Part shown: positions 45,919 through 58,068 of the stretch, in pieces | Layout of the letters: each line of letters starts with the position of its first letter | Numbering within the stretch: the first letter of the stretch is position 1 | Assembly: GCA_025667525.1 (NCBI GenBank) | Contig: JANFOE010000193.1 | Location: forward strand, 620,001 to 684,000 | DNA from: Glebionis coronaria | Taxonomy: Eukaryota > Streptophyta > Magnoliopsida > Asterales > Asteraceae | Direction of reading: 5' to 3' | Length of the DNA: 64,000 bases | Notes under the pieces: model-generated | Told to the model about the DNA's origin: nothing | The model's database searches: none | Seen by the model: the letters and a program-made list of their open reading frames with translations, nothing else | Position numbers and translations under genes: made by a program

Positions 45919-48411
45919 CTACACACTTATACTCTTCTCTCTCTACATCCAGCCACCCCGCCAGAAACCACCGTCAGCCGCCACCAGCGACCACCAGCGA
46001 CCACACTACAGCCGTCATTCATCCACCACGCCACCACTGTCTATCATCACCATCACCTCACAAAAAACACCTGCTATATCACCATCTATATCAACCCAAC
46101 AGATCCCGCCATATATCATCGTCGTCACCATCATCATGAACAGCCACCATATGGTGTCGTTGTCACCACAAATCTATGAATACGATAATCGAAGAGAATA
46201 TTGACATGGTGAAATCACCACCGCCTCCAACAAAATCAGATACATTTAACCCTAGTTTATATCATCACCACCGCCTCCAAGAAAAACAGTCACTAAAACA
46301 GATCTGTGTTACATTGCTCCAGGATCTTTGAATGGCTGCATATTTTTTCTTTGACATTTCTTTTTGCTTCCTGGATTCGCTTACTTTCATAATGATAACA
46401 CGAGTAAGTGTTTTCTTTTGCTTGGATCTGTTATTTCTCCATACTTATTTAGTTTTAGATCTTAATGATTTGATATAATTTCGGTTTTTTTAATATTAAA
46501 AATAAAAAATAAAAAAATATTATTTTACTCATCGATTGTAAACTGTGGATCCTACTTTTCACTTACTATTTTTTGAGTGTCTGTTTGCTAAAACATTTCT
46601 GTTCATTTTAGGAGGCGGGCCTCTTACTGAAGAAGACAGTGATACCGATGATGATTGATAACATACTTGCTGATGGGTCCGATCATACAAAAATTAGAAG
46701 GTGGTGTGGCGGGTTGAGTTTTGTTACAGAAATTTTGTTTCGGGTTTAGATTACCTGCATAATGTCCCATTATAAACTAAGCACACCTTTATATTGTTTG
46801 GTTAGGTTATCCCCTGCCAATATCTTTTATCTTGTCTTTATCAATTGCTAATTGCTGTTGTTTTTAGTATTTACAGGGGTGTTATGGCTAAGTTTTGTTA
46901 AGTCATCAAAAAGAGTTTGAACTGATTTTTATAAGTTCAATCTGTAAGCCTGAAACATCAGTCCACGACTGCTGCTCGCTACAACACCAGCCGCCACAAC
47001 TACAACAACATCACCACCTTAAGTCGCCACCAATCTAACACCAGATCCACCAAACGACACCACCATATCACGACCTCGGTTGAATCACCAATCGTGCATC
47101 CCGACCACAAGGTGATAAAAACACGTGCACACAAACGTTCAGATGCAAATCTAGCACCAGATTTGAAGGCTGTTGTGGTCGTCGTCGTTGCTGTCCCGTC
47201 ACCACCAACGTGTACATCGGCCGAGGTTTTTTGGTTGCTTGTTTATATCGGGCGGTGGTTATGTATGTACGGAGGCGAGTGGTTAATTGGTCCTCTACCT
47301 GTTTTTATCATATATATATGATCAAGTTAAGATAAATATTTTTAACTTCTATACTATTTTTACAAAATTTTGGAGTTGTAAATTTGTGAGAACTGAGATG
47401 TCAGAAGGTAAGACATTTTTTTGTTGTAAATATACAATTAGAATATTTTTACATTTTCCAGATATTTAGAGATAAAAGAAAAGGTGCTAGCGAAAGATGG
47501 TTGCTGCATTTGCAGAAAAAGAAACTTAAATGGATTAGATAAACCCAGCCCGCCCTTTTCGCCCCGTAAACACATGGGTGTTTGGTTCGGTGATTATTAA
47601 AGTGGTGTTTAGCTAGGGTAGAAACACCAAAGGGTGAATTTGATGGGTTTGATATAAGCATTTGGCTTGTGCAGGAAGCACCATCATCCGGGTAGGTCTA
47701 GAAGAAAGCTAAGAGGAAGTGCTTGGTTCTGCAGAAACACGACAAGGGCGCGTTTGGGTTGGGCGGAAAACACACAAAAGTGTGTATAGTTTAGGTAGGA
47801 ATTTGGGGTGTATTTGGAATTGATTAAGGATTTGATGAAACGTGCCGAGAGTGTTGTGGGTAGAGCGGCGCTGATATAATATTTTGTGCAATATTTTGTG
47901 CAGATTATAGTGAAGCCATTACAAAAAAGGTGGTTCAGACATGTGTTTAGAGGCTTAACAGTTATATGTATTTTATTCCTAATGTTTACATTCGATTAAA
48001 TTAACTATAGGTACCGTGGAGTAACAGAGATAAACGCGATCATTGGCACATGGTTAACATTGTGGCGAGATTAGACATAGACGATTAAGCTAAATTCTAG
48101 TAATATTTTATATTGTTGTAATTTCTAGTATGACTTTAATTTTAATAAAAATTGTGTTTGGAGTCTTTAGTTTGTTGGTTTTACAGTTTTCTTGCTTCTA
48201 AATTAGTTTATATATATTCATTGTATTTGTATTTCGTCATTTTGGTGGGTTAAAATTGTAAAATTTGGAATTTACTAAAAATTCCAATTTTTTTTTTAAA
48301 AATACCGATTTTCAAAAAGACTTGTTTTTTAGAAAATACACGTCTTTTTACTCTATAAAAAGACTGGTTAGATGTTTCTAAAAAGACTAGTTTCTGGAGG
48401 ATTACTATGGA
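45919..48411. other. CACTA element G interior, no gene recognised
   Basis: CCACC/CACCA-rich stretches (45950-46140 and 46960-47100) resemble untranslated or coding scraps of plant genes. A short segment near 46612-46660 reads GGPLTEEDSDTDDD before a stop, like the acidic end of some exon. I cannot identify either. The right subterminal CACTA motifs begin near 48290. Confidence 0.4.
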
Positions 48412-48968
48412 TAGGGGTGAGCATGGTTCGGTTTGGTGCGGTTTTTTGACTAAAACCGAACCGCAACCGCACTTGCGGTTTTTATAAAAATAGAAACCGA
48501 ACCGAACCAAAAACCGCGGTTTCGGTTTTACGGTTTTTTTGCGGTTTCAGCGGTTTTGCGGTTTTTAACCGCACCGAACCATTACTTGTGACTTATATAA
48601 TAATTGTGGCTTTTTGCGGTTTTTTGTTTAAAATGTTGATTTTTTTCGGTTATAACAATGCATAAATTGACTCTAACAAACACTTTACTAATAACTTATA
48701 TGGATATCAGTGATAATATGCACTAAAAATCTTATAACTCGCACAAAATAGTCGACGTGACGTTTTTCAGTATAAAATAATTATTGTGTGGTGCGGTTCG
48801 GTTTTGCGGTTCGGTTTTACGGGCAAAAACCGCAACCGAACCGCAGTTGCGGTTTTCCTTTTTCTTAAAACCAAACCGTCGGTTTTTGTCGTGGTGCGGT
48901 TTCTACGGTTCGATTTTTGCGGTTTTTTGCGGTTTTGCGGTTCCTGGTTCGGTTTCTGCTCACCCCTA
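48412..48968. mobile_element. hAT MITE 2 with perfect 8-bp TSD
   Basis: TIRs TAGGGGTGAGCA and TGCTCACCCCTA bound 557 bp. TSD ACTATGGA is perfect (48404-48411 and 48969-48976). The inside is rich in AACCGCAACCG/CGGTTTTGCGG inverted repeats extending the termini. Open frames across it follow from the repeats. Confidence 0.95.
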
Positions 48969-49801
48969 ACTATGGATACCAATCTCTAAAGAGACTTGTT
49001 TTTTGTTTTTAAAACAAGTGTCTATACGTACTATAGAGACTGGTTTTAAAACCAGTCTTTTTAGGATTTGCTAAAGAGACATCCCCCTTTGGACACCTTT
49101 TGCTTGTTCTTGGTGATGAAAACCTACGGCAGAAAAAGAAAAGGAAAAGAAAAATGACGGCATATTTATTTGTTTTAGGGTTTTTGTATGATTGTGTGTG
49201 TTGTCCAAAAATAAACCCTACACCCCGTCCTTTTTATTTTTAAGCCGTTCTAAACCCAAATGGCCCTAGATTCCATGTTTGTCTTGTCTTTTCTTATCCA
49301 AACGGCCCAAAAGCCCTTATACATTTAATTCGCGTCTATAAACGAAGTTACGCATATTCGTGTTTAAATGTGTCGTGAATTTCTGTAGTTATCCTAATAC
49401 TTATAAGACATAATATTACGTACGTCATGACTTATCGTATTTGATTTAAGATACGTTAAAATAATCATGATAATTATTCGAGTTTAAGTGTTACGTGATT
49501 ACTAATTATTCATGTTATTATAATTACTTGTACGTAACGACATTCATCATAATAATACTTACGTAAGTCCATAATTATCCGTTCGTGATTTCATGTTCAT
49601 GATTTTATGTTCGTGATTATAATTTTTATTGTTAATAATTATCGTGTACTAACACGTATTTAATACTTATCGTGTAATAACACGTACGTAATTCTTGTAA
49701 TTAATATTCATGATACGTGTTCATGTTATATGAGGAAAGTTTTAACCCTGTACGTACGATCATAAGTGTACTGTTCATGGTTAAAGCATGCGGGTTTTAC
49801 A

Positions 49802-52800
49802 ACTCTTCCCCCCTAAAAAGAATAATTCGTCCCCGAATTATAGATAACGTAAACTGAAAGAGAAACACACCCGAATTAAACTAGAAGGGTATGCAAGATA
49901 AAAGGACTTGAAGGTGACATGGTAGAAGGAACGTGGAACGTGACATGTCTTGAAAGGACATGGAACGTGACGTGACTGAAAGGACGTATTTAATCGATAA
50001 GAGAAACATATAAGAAGTCCGGATGAACTTGTCTGTTTCCAAGTGGCTTCCCTCTTAGAACGGTTCCTTCACAAGATCTTTACACGAATGAATAAATCTT
50101 GGTCCTCCTGCCCATGACTTGAAAACACGAAGTGTTCATGGTATCAACGTATGATGGATCCCCTAAACTTGATCGAGGGAAATAAGAATTAACGTGCAAG
50201 GGTAACTGAAACGTCATCGTGCAAAACACTCTAACTTAACTGATAATTAGCAACGATGCGTGAGAGATATTGAAACGTAGTACGTGAAAATATTTGAACG
50301 TGATACGTGAAAAATTTTGAACGTGATACTTGGAGATATGGTGAGTGTAGTATGAGCAAACATATCGTGATCATTGATACGTGTAACATATCATGAACGT
50401 GATATGAGGAACGTGGAATGAACATGACATGTGAAACATATTGTGAACATGGGATACGGTTACGGTAACACCAAACGCTATAAGGTGAAACATGGAATGT
50501 GACGTGAAACGTCTGTCTAAGGATAGGGAGTTATACTAAACTTGAGTCTGGTCTCTCAAGTTCTTGCAAAACCTCCAGAACGAAAATGTACGTACAATCG
50601 TAAGCCAGGATACGATTATTAACATGAATAGTGTCATGAACGTGAGCGTGAAAGCAAGTCGTAAAACTGGAACAAGAACGTGAACGTAAATAAGGAGCAC
50701 AAATGCGAACCTTTGTCTGACCCGATAGTTGAGGGATTACCAAGTGATCGGATGAGCCCTGGCTGGAACACGTCCGATCAATCTGCTGGTTCTGAAATCC
50801 TTTCGGATGTAAGGATTCTGCAGACTTGTACAAACTGTTGACAATAACCTAGATAGCACCATGCTTCTTCTTAGTTTGTGTTAATCTGGTAACCAAAATC
50901 CATGGAGATCTTGTCCCATTTATGTTCACAATTTCAGATGATGGAAAATATCCTAGTCTGTTGGTGTTCTATCTTAACTTGTTGGTATGTCAGGTACCTA
51001 GATATGAACGTAACTGTATCTTGCTTCGTAGAAACTTGATACATAGAAACTTGTGGAACTATAAGTCTCCGAAATTAGACTTCACTTAGCGTAGGATTTT
51101 CTGTAACACCTAATGTAGTGTAGGGTTCTCTCCTTTACGCATAAGCTGAGTCATGGTAAGATTAACCGTGGAAATCCATGTGATTCAGCATGTCACTGTA
51201 ATCAAGCAGACTTGATATTAGAAAATTTCCAGGGTGAAATTTCTCCTATCATAGAATTTGCAACATAGTGCAAATATGGTCTTCCTGTTCTTCTTTAGAC
51301 TTAGAGAAAATCAGGTTAAAACACTGATGAATTTACTTATGAGTTCATGGAAACTCATTCTTATAATGCTTCTGGAGCATTGATGAGACTAATTCAAAAT
51401 CATGAATCTAGCATGACCGAGTCGTGTACGAATAGCAGTCCTGGACATGTCCTGCTCTTTCACTCGTCACTATTGGTAGCATGATCATGAATCCGATCTT
51501 GGAAAAGTGCTTAACACCCTAAAGTCGATTGGTCATGTTGTCAATACTTGGAGGAGAATAATGGTTATTAATGGTGATTTGTTTTTAAATCGACGGTAGT
51601 CGACACATAATCTCATGTTACCGTCCTTCTTTTTGAAGGTTCTTCTGGAAAGTATGGGAATATTTTGGTATTATCGGCTGGTTATGCGTAAAAGGACTTC
51701 AGTGGTCGTGTCTTAACTGACATCTAGAAAATTTAGCAGTCATGGCTAACAAAGCACGTGCTTGGAAAGCATAGATATTTATACAGATTTTCCTGATGGA
51801 AAACCGTGCTGAATGTATTCAGGAGCCTGAATATCACTGTATAAAATCATGAATCGTTGTAGGGTGTGCTGCTCGTAGTCCGTAATTAGGATTAAATTTA
51901 ACTCGCATCTGTCCGAGGTAATGCGTTAGGCGCTTGGATCCCATCATTAGGCTGAAGGAAAAACCTTCGTATACATGGGGATTACGAATGGCGTCCTTCA
52001 TGGTCATGAATATATGAACTATGGTGAAAGATATGAAAGTGTCATCGAGCAAACGTGACTGACCTTACTGATACACCGGTGATGGTACTGAAATTCTTGT
52101 GGCCTGATTAATACATGGCACAACAAAATGGATATACCCTTTGGAGGGTACCCTAAATTTCTTAGAAATGTTCCAGAATTTGACGTGAGTCATGTGTCTT
52201 GACTCGTGTCTTGGAAGTATAAGCATGAAATGTGTCATGGCTGGTGTCTTAACATGTGTCTTCGGAAAGTATACGTAAGACATGTGTCTTGACCGATGTC
52301 TTAACATGTGTCTCGAGATGTGAAACGAATAGAACTACAAATATTAGGTTATTATGCCAAAATTTGCGGATCGGTTGGACTACTGATCCTTTGTATTTCT
52401 ATTCACGTCGTTGGTCGGAGCGTCGGTTGTGATTGCTAGGATAGTTGCTGTCATAGTAGTGGTTACTAACGTCTTTTCTGTCAGTTCCATGACGGTCATT
52501 CTTATGACTGTGATTCATGTAACTAGTCAGCTAAGTGGCCGGCTGGTACCGGTTCGCACTCATATGACTGAAACAAAAACTGAATGACGTGTGACATGTT
52601 ACTAAGAATTAGGGACAATGATTGATCGAAATCGTCTGATGGTGAAGCATCTTCTCGTCCGATCGCTTTGATCTAACGCCTTTGTCTTCGTGTTGTAAGA
52701 TCTCCAGGTCGTGAACAGCATCAGCATCTCGTAGCGTCTCTAAAATCCGCAGCATCAACCCTTAGTAACATCTCCAAGCTATGAGCGACATCAGCAATTG

Positions 52801-53884
52801 TTAGAGTACCAGCAACTGAAATATGCACATGAGATACGGTTAATAGAGTATACATGGAATGCACATGAAATGATCGGTATGGGGTCGATCGTCTGACATG
52901 ATTTTAAAGGAAATTAATTGGTTAAACGGTTAGAAAGTCCATCATGATAACCTGGCAATGCCAGTATATACTTCATTCTGGTTGCATAGAGAAACGCTAA
53001 CGTGTGGTTAAACGAATTTAAACGATGATTTTCCTGAAAGCATGATTAATGAAAACCAACCATGACTATCATGAAAGCAGGATTTAAAGGAATTCCAACA
53101 GTGTCTTGCATGAAAGCATAAGCAACAAAAGACACGTAAGACGTAATCAACATGAGGACAAAATCATCATGAATAAACATGAAACAACTTAACATGAAGG
53201 AGTATATAACATCATCAGCATGAAGATGAAGTTAATCATGATAGTATGAAAGCATACTTGACATAAAAGACATCATAACTTATGAGGGGACATGAAAAAA
53301 AAATTATGCCAATAAATCATGAGAAACATTTTATGCATGAAAAATAGTGCATGAATGCATGATGCAGTTTATAAAAACTTTTATATGTGCGAGAGGACGC
53401 CTATGGGTCGGTCCCAAAACAAAAGACATGGCAAGGGGACGCCTATGGGTCGGTCCCAAAGTTAAAAGTTTTGATAAAAGCACATGCGACTAAATAGGGT
53501 CAGTCCTGTACCAACCATTAATTAGTCATAATTCCTGTGACAATGATACATGAAATAAATGACTAAAACTCAACTGTCAAAACTTAACAGAAAAAAAATT
53601 ATGTGACCAATTATGAACTACTGGGGTTCAGTTCACATTAGTCACAGTTCACAAGGGACATCGTGCATGAAACAAAGAGACGTAACTAAGTATGGATGAC
53701 GGTTGTTCAGTCCATATTAGTAAACAAAATCGATGAAAACATCAAGGTTAAAACATTAAGGTGCTAAAAACATCATGGTCGTGGAATAACAAACGTTGGC
53801 TTAGGAAACTCCTGGTGACTACCCACTAGTCACAGGTCAAGTTTTAGAGCCTACAGGTCGAAGCCTTGTCTCTGATACCATAAA
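49802..53884 (-). mobile_element. Element C internal region, decayed gypsy-type
   Basis: It mirrors the element A internal region (322-4441) block by block. An RT scrap lies at about 51390-51640 (same VDYR-type motif in reverse sense) and a gag-tail-like stretch at about 52380-52570. No ORF above 100 codons. The tract beside the LTR contains TTCGGGGACGAATTATTC in minus sense, followed by a run rich in G and A. Confidence 0.8.
53868..53880 (-). other. Primer binding site of element C (tRNA-iMet)
   Basis: Minus strand TGGTATCAGAGAC four bases from the LTR start at 53885. Confidence 0.85.
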
Positions 53885-56800
53885 TGTAACACCCCACTTT
53901 GATGAGTGGACCGTTACGCGTAATTATAACGTGTCATAAAAGCATGCCAGGTAATATGTACTAAAGCATACCTGACCATAAGGAAAACCGAAATCAAACA
54001 TCGGTCCCCAAACATATGTCCAAAACATAAATAAAGTAAAGAACAAAAGGAAGACTAAACAAGCATAAATATATGAAGGCATGAGGAGAAGAAGTCTAAG
54101 GTAACTCCCATCCTATGCGTGTCCTCCAAATGATCTAGTCTAACTTTAGGTACCTGCCGTTTTGGGACATGGAAAGGAAAGTAACGACTGAGCATAACGC
54201 TCAGTGCACAGATATACAAACATGGAATGAATAATATAAGCATGTAAAACATATAGTAGCGGAATTTATTAAGTCCTGGAAAACTTGACATAACTTAGTA
54301 AAACTGGTTTTATTGTTTGAAAAGCCTTATGTTTGTCTTATAAAAACTATTTAACATGTTAACCATTAAGCCAATATAGGTCATGAAATATCAACGTGCA
54401 TGAATACTTGGAGGGGTGACCTCGTCATGCAATTAGAGGGGCTGCCTCTAATTAATATAACTGTTTGGGTAGGAGGGATCAGCTCCTTGTGAAGGATGTA
54501 AGGCACACACCACATTCACCTAAATAATCTTCTGAAAACATGTAAACTAGGATGCACCCATACGCCCCACCTGATAATAATAATATGGCCAAAATCTGAA
54601 AGGGACGCCACGAGCTATCACTCCGTCGTGGTGAAGTCATAACACTGGTGGTGCCTCTAGTGTTATGGTTATGGTACCTCCAGTGTTATGGTTATGGTAC
54701 CTCTATAACTAGGTGAAACTGGTCATGCATGTATATGGCTTTAGGTATCTAATTAAACATAAGCAATTCAAAAACATATAAAACATATACTAGGGAAAAG
54801 AGTTGGCTGCACACGGGGAATCCTAATAAGGAAGAATGTCCATACTGAAAGGACGGAGAATCCGTACCTTAATTCCAGTGAACGAAGAAGACGAACGGAA
54901 GAGAGTCCTACTTCGATCTCACTAATGCTACATACATAGGATACATGTATAAGTATTCTGATTACTGAGTACGTAACTGGTTTCATATCATGTCTTAGCT
55001 TGTTTTATATGTTCGTGTCATGTTTTACTAATTTAAGCTTTATACTGTGTTTATCATGTATTCTTTCTATTCTGTTTAAGTATTACTTGTATTTATTGTA
55101 TTATTATGCTTGTTGTATAATAATAAGTAACTTTCTAAAAATAACAGGTTTCCTAAAATAGAAAGTTCCCAAAAAGAAAGTTTCCAAAAATAGATTTACA
55201 GCTTAAAATAGATAAGTTTCTAAAAATAGAAAGTTTCCATAAATATCTCAGTTGCCTTAATTAAATAAGTTTCTAAAAATAGAAAGTTTCTATAAATAGA
55301 AATAAGTTGGATTATTAAGATAATAATATAAGCTTAAGTGTTTACTGATTAATATCCTAAGTCATGTGATTAATTAGTATAGTTTATTAATTATTTCATG
55401 TAAATTAAATAAACTATAGGTTAAAGTATTTAATTAAATATAACATGATTTAATTAAATAAAGGTTAAAAATACTTAGGTTTAACATGTATTAATATTTA
55501 TTATTAATATAACCTAAGTTATGTAAATTAATTAATCATAAGGAATGTTTAATAATTAATTAATTATATAGTCTAATAAAATAATAATTACTTAGGTTAA
55601 AATCCATGTATTATTAATAATAATAAATAACCTAAGTCATGATGTAATTAAATTAATTAAGTAACATGTTAAATTAACTTAATTAACCTAGTAATTATTT
55701 AATTCGTAAAATAATTAACCTTGTAGAATAATGTCGTGACCGAAACCCGTGTCTTATTTATTAAACGTGTCGTGAACCGTATTCGTGAACCCCGTATTTT
55801 TAAACCGAACCAAACAACCCCCTATTAGTTCCTTACACTGACAGCCAAACACCCCCTTAACTGTTTATAAACCCAAAACCAAACACACCTTTAACTGAGT
55901 TAAAGGGTTCCTGCTGCCCATTCTTAGTACCCACTGTTTTAATAATTTTTACATGCTGTTTGTTTAAAATTACCCACCGACCTATGATTTGTTCCTGCTG
56001 CCAAAACAAATACACCACTGGCCGCAGCCAGTAGTTTCCCCCTGCTTGGCCGCCATTGCCACTGCTAAGCCAAACGCACCCTTGCTGACAGCAGGGGCTT
56101 ACGACTGATGGAGAAAAAGGGCCACCGTGGCTGTTTGGTTTGCAGCAGCTCGAAAGAAAACCACCACCGAGAGTCATAGGCTCTTGGTTTGGTGCAAGCT
56201 GAACCAAAAACAATCCGACCCAACCCCCTATTACGTTTTAACATTTATTACGTGTTTTAAAATCATATTTCTTGGATTCATGATTTATTAAACAAAGAAA
56301 AAAGAAAAAAAATAAAACCTGATTGAAGCATACCTGTTTTGCGTGTTAGGTTTAGGATATTAGAACGAATGAAACCCTTGTTTTTCTTGGATCAAAACCA
56401 CGATTTTGCTTGTTCTTGGTGATGAAAACCCACGGCAGAAAAAGAAAAGGAAAAGAAAAGTGACGGCATATTTATTTGTTTTAGGGTTTCTGTATGATTG
56501 TGTGTGTTGTCCAAAAATAGACCCTACAACCCGTCCTTTTCCTTTTTAAGCCGTTCTAAACCCAAATGGGCCTAGAGTCCATGTTTGTCTTGTCCTTTCT
56601 TGTCCAAACGGCCCAAAAGCCCTTATACATTTAATTCGCGTCTATAAACGAAGTTACGCATATTCGTGTTTAAATGTGTCGTGAATTTCTGTAGTTATCC
56701 TAATACTTATAAGACGTAAATATTACGTACGTCATGACTTATCGTATTTGATTAAACATACGTGAAAATAATCGTGATAATTATTCGAGTTTACGTGTTA

Positions 56801-57108
56801 CGTAATTACTAATTATTCATGTTATTATAATTACTTGTACGTAACGACATTCATCATAATAATAATTACGTATGTCCATAATTATCCGTTCGTGATTTCA
56901 TGTTCATGATTTTATGTTCGTGATTATAATTATTATTGTTAATAATTATCATATACTAATACGTATTTAATACTTATCGTGTAATAACACGTACGCAATT
57001 CTTGTAATTAATATTCATGATACGTGTTCATGTTATATGAGGACAGTTTTAACACTGTACGTACGATCATAAGTGTACTGTTCATGGTAAAAGCATGCGG
57101 GTTTTACA
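53885..57108 (-). repeat. Element C right LTR (5' LTR in element sense), uninterrupted
   Basis: This 3224-bp LTR is the reference copy for the A/C family. It shows the empty sites of element B (near 54750) and CACTA element G (near 56383). The hairpin cluster is present, with one stem-loop module duplicated at 54650-54715. A 118-codon minus ORF (55857-56213) has an unbroken partner in the other LTR at 37751-38107, but most differences between the two change amino acids. Confidence 0.93.
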
Positions 57109-57266
57109 GTATCGTTGAACTATACTTTGTTGGAACTGATTACCAATTAGTTGACTTGTTTACAAAAGCTCTTTCGAAAGAGAGGTTTGGGTATCTAGTT
57201 AGGCAAATTGGTATGAGATGTTTGACTCCAGCAGAACTGGAGATTCTAGCGAAAAAGTCTGCTTGA
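57109..57266 (+). pseudogene. Element D RNase H, C-terminal end
   Basis: After the C insertion the frame reads VELYFVGTDYQLVDLFTKAL, then RFGYLVRQIGMRCLTPAELE, the conserved tail of copia RNase H ('VELYFV-T-YQLADIFTKAL...F-FL---LGM'). It ends in TGA after AKKSA, which looks like the natural end of Pol. Confidence 0.93.
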
Positions 57267-58068
57267 TTCATCTATCAAACATCTACCTGTAAATATTAAT
57301 GAAAAAGAAAAATACAAAATTAAAAATCTATGAAAATCCAAAAAGATTCTTCTCGATATGTCTTTCAGTATCGAAAATATGGACGTGCCTATAAATGTCG
57401 CTCAATAACGACACGGGTGTGTACATAAAGCTCGAATGAAAGTTGTAAACAATTTTCAAAACATGTCACGTCTATCTTTTAAAAAGGAAATTGTCTCTTT
57501 TGGACAATATTTCCCATAACGGGTAGAGCAATCTATCACGGGTTGAGCTTGTCACAAAACATTCAACATTTTGAGCTCAACACAATGGCTTGTAATCACT
57601 TTCAGATTGCCACCCAGATCGATATTCACGGGGGAGTGTACAATTTAGTGCGCTTACCCTCAGCAAAAGAAAAGAAATCTTCTGACACTTGAGTGGATTC
57701 GTTAAGACATTCAATGTCTATGAACTCAAGTTTTTGCTTTAGAAAAACTTGTTCGCCAAAATGAAATAGAGTTATTCAAAAAGCGTTGAACACAATTTTT
57801 TCAAGAAGTTTTTCAATGATTATTCAAAATCTTTCAAAAATTGTGTGTTCAACAACTCCCATCCTCAAAAAGAGAAAATTGGATCACATCCTCACAATGA
57901 CAATTCAATTGGATCAATTTTTGAGGGGGAGCGTTCCAAAAAATTTCATCCAAGTCTGACACATTCTTCTCCCGAAAGTTTTCAAGACTATTCTTCACAA
58001 TATATTTTAATCAAATTTGGTATCTCTAATATCAAAGGATTTTATATATTAGAGATAGGGGGAGAAAA
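57267..58068 (+). other. Element D 3' untranslated region with polypurine tract
   Basis: It is non-coding with several G-rich purine runs: GGGGGAG at about 57631, GAGGGGGAGCG at about 57922, and AGATAGGGGGAGAAAA at 58053-58068, which directly precedes an LTR-like TGTGATTTAA. Confidence 0.65.

Larger units (their letters stand above)
38292..49097. mobile_element. Element G: CACTA (En/Spm) element, non-autonomous, right end eroded
   Basis: The left end is CACTACTAGAAAAAATCCC, the CACTA terminal repeat. Both ends hold subterminal motifs of the type AAAGAGACTGGTT and AAAACAAGTGTCTATA (38310-38590; 48290-48410 and 48969-49080). In the right end CCAGTCTTTTTAGG mirrors the left CCTAAAGAGACTGG. The final TTTTTCTAGTAGTG expected on the right is not present: the sequence ends CCCCCTTTGGACACC before LTR sequence resumes. 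No transposase ORF was found. The interior holds later insertions and tandem arrays. A 3-bp TSD cannot be confirmed. Confidence 0.82.
35827..49801 (-). repeat. Element C left LTR (3' LTR in element sense), split by CACTA element G
   Basis: Parts 35827-38291 and about 49098-49801 align to 53885-57108. The break falls at GTTTTTCTTGGATCA, which in the right LTR continues AAAACCACGATTTTGCTTG. It carries the hairpin cluster (about 36374-36620). Confidence 0.9.
35827..57108 (-). mobile_element. Element C: Ty3-gypsy-derived non-autonomous element with a CACTA insertion
   Basis: LTRs of about 3.2 kb bound a 4.1 kb internal region. The TSD GTATC is perfect (35822-35826 and 57109-57113). The primer site at 53868-53880 (minus TGGTATCAGAGAC) sets the minus orientation. 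The left LTR starts TGGAACACCCC instead of TGTAACACCCC, one substitution at the LTR tip. That LTR is split by the CACTA-type element G. The internal region holds only RT and gag scraps, like element A, so C needs outside proteins to move. Confidence 0.93.
21436..57266 (+). mobile_element. Element D: degenerate Ty1-copia retrotransposon split by three insertions
   Basis: The plus-strand order is Gag with CCHC knuckle, coiled-coil region, protease, integrase, RT, RNase H. Integrase before RT defines Ty1-copia. The body is cut by element F (26733-30042), element E (32332-35699) and element C (35827-57108), each flanked by a perfect 5-bp TSD, and reading resumes in register across all three. The very long Gag region between knuckle and protease suggests a SIRE/Maximus-like lineage (inference). 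Stops, frameshifts and a damaged RT active site show that it is dead. Confidence 0.9.

Noticed and set aside
45781..46179. 132-codon ORF
   Set aside because: It begins inside hAT MITE 1 and runs through its TIR and TSD into CCACC-rich DNA. A chance frame.
48784..48989. Overlapping ORFs in several frames
   Set aside because: They follow from the CGGTTTTGCGG repeats of hAT MITE 2.
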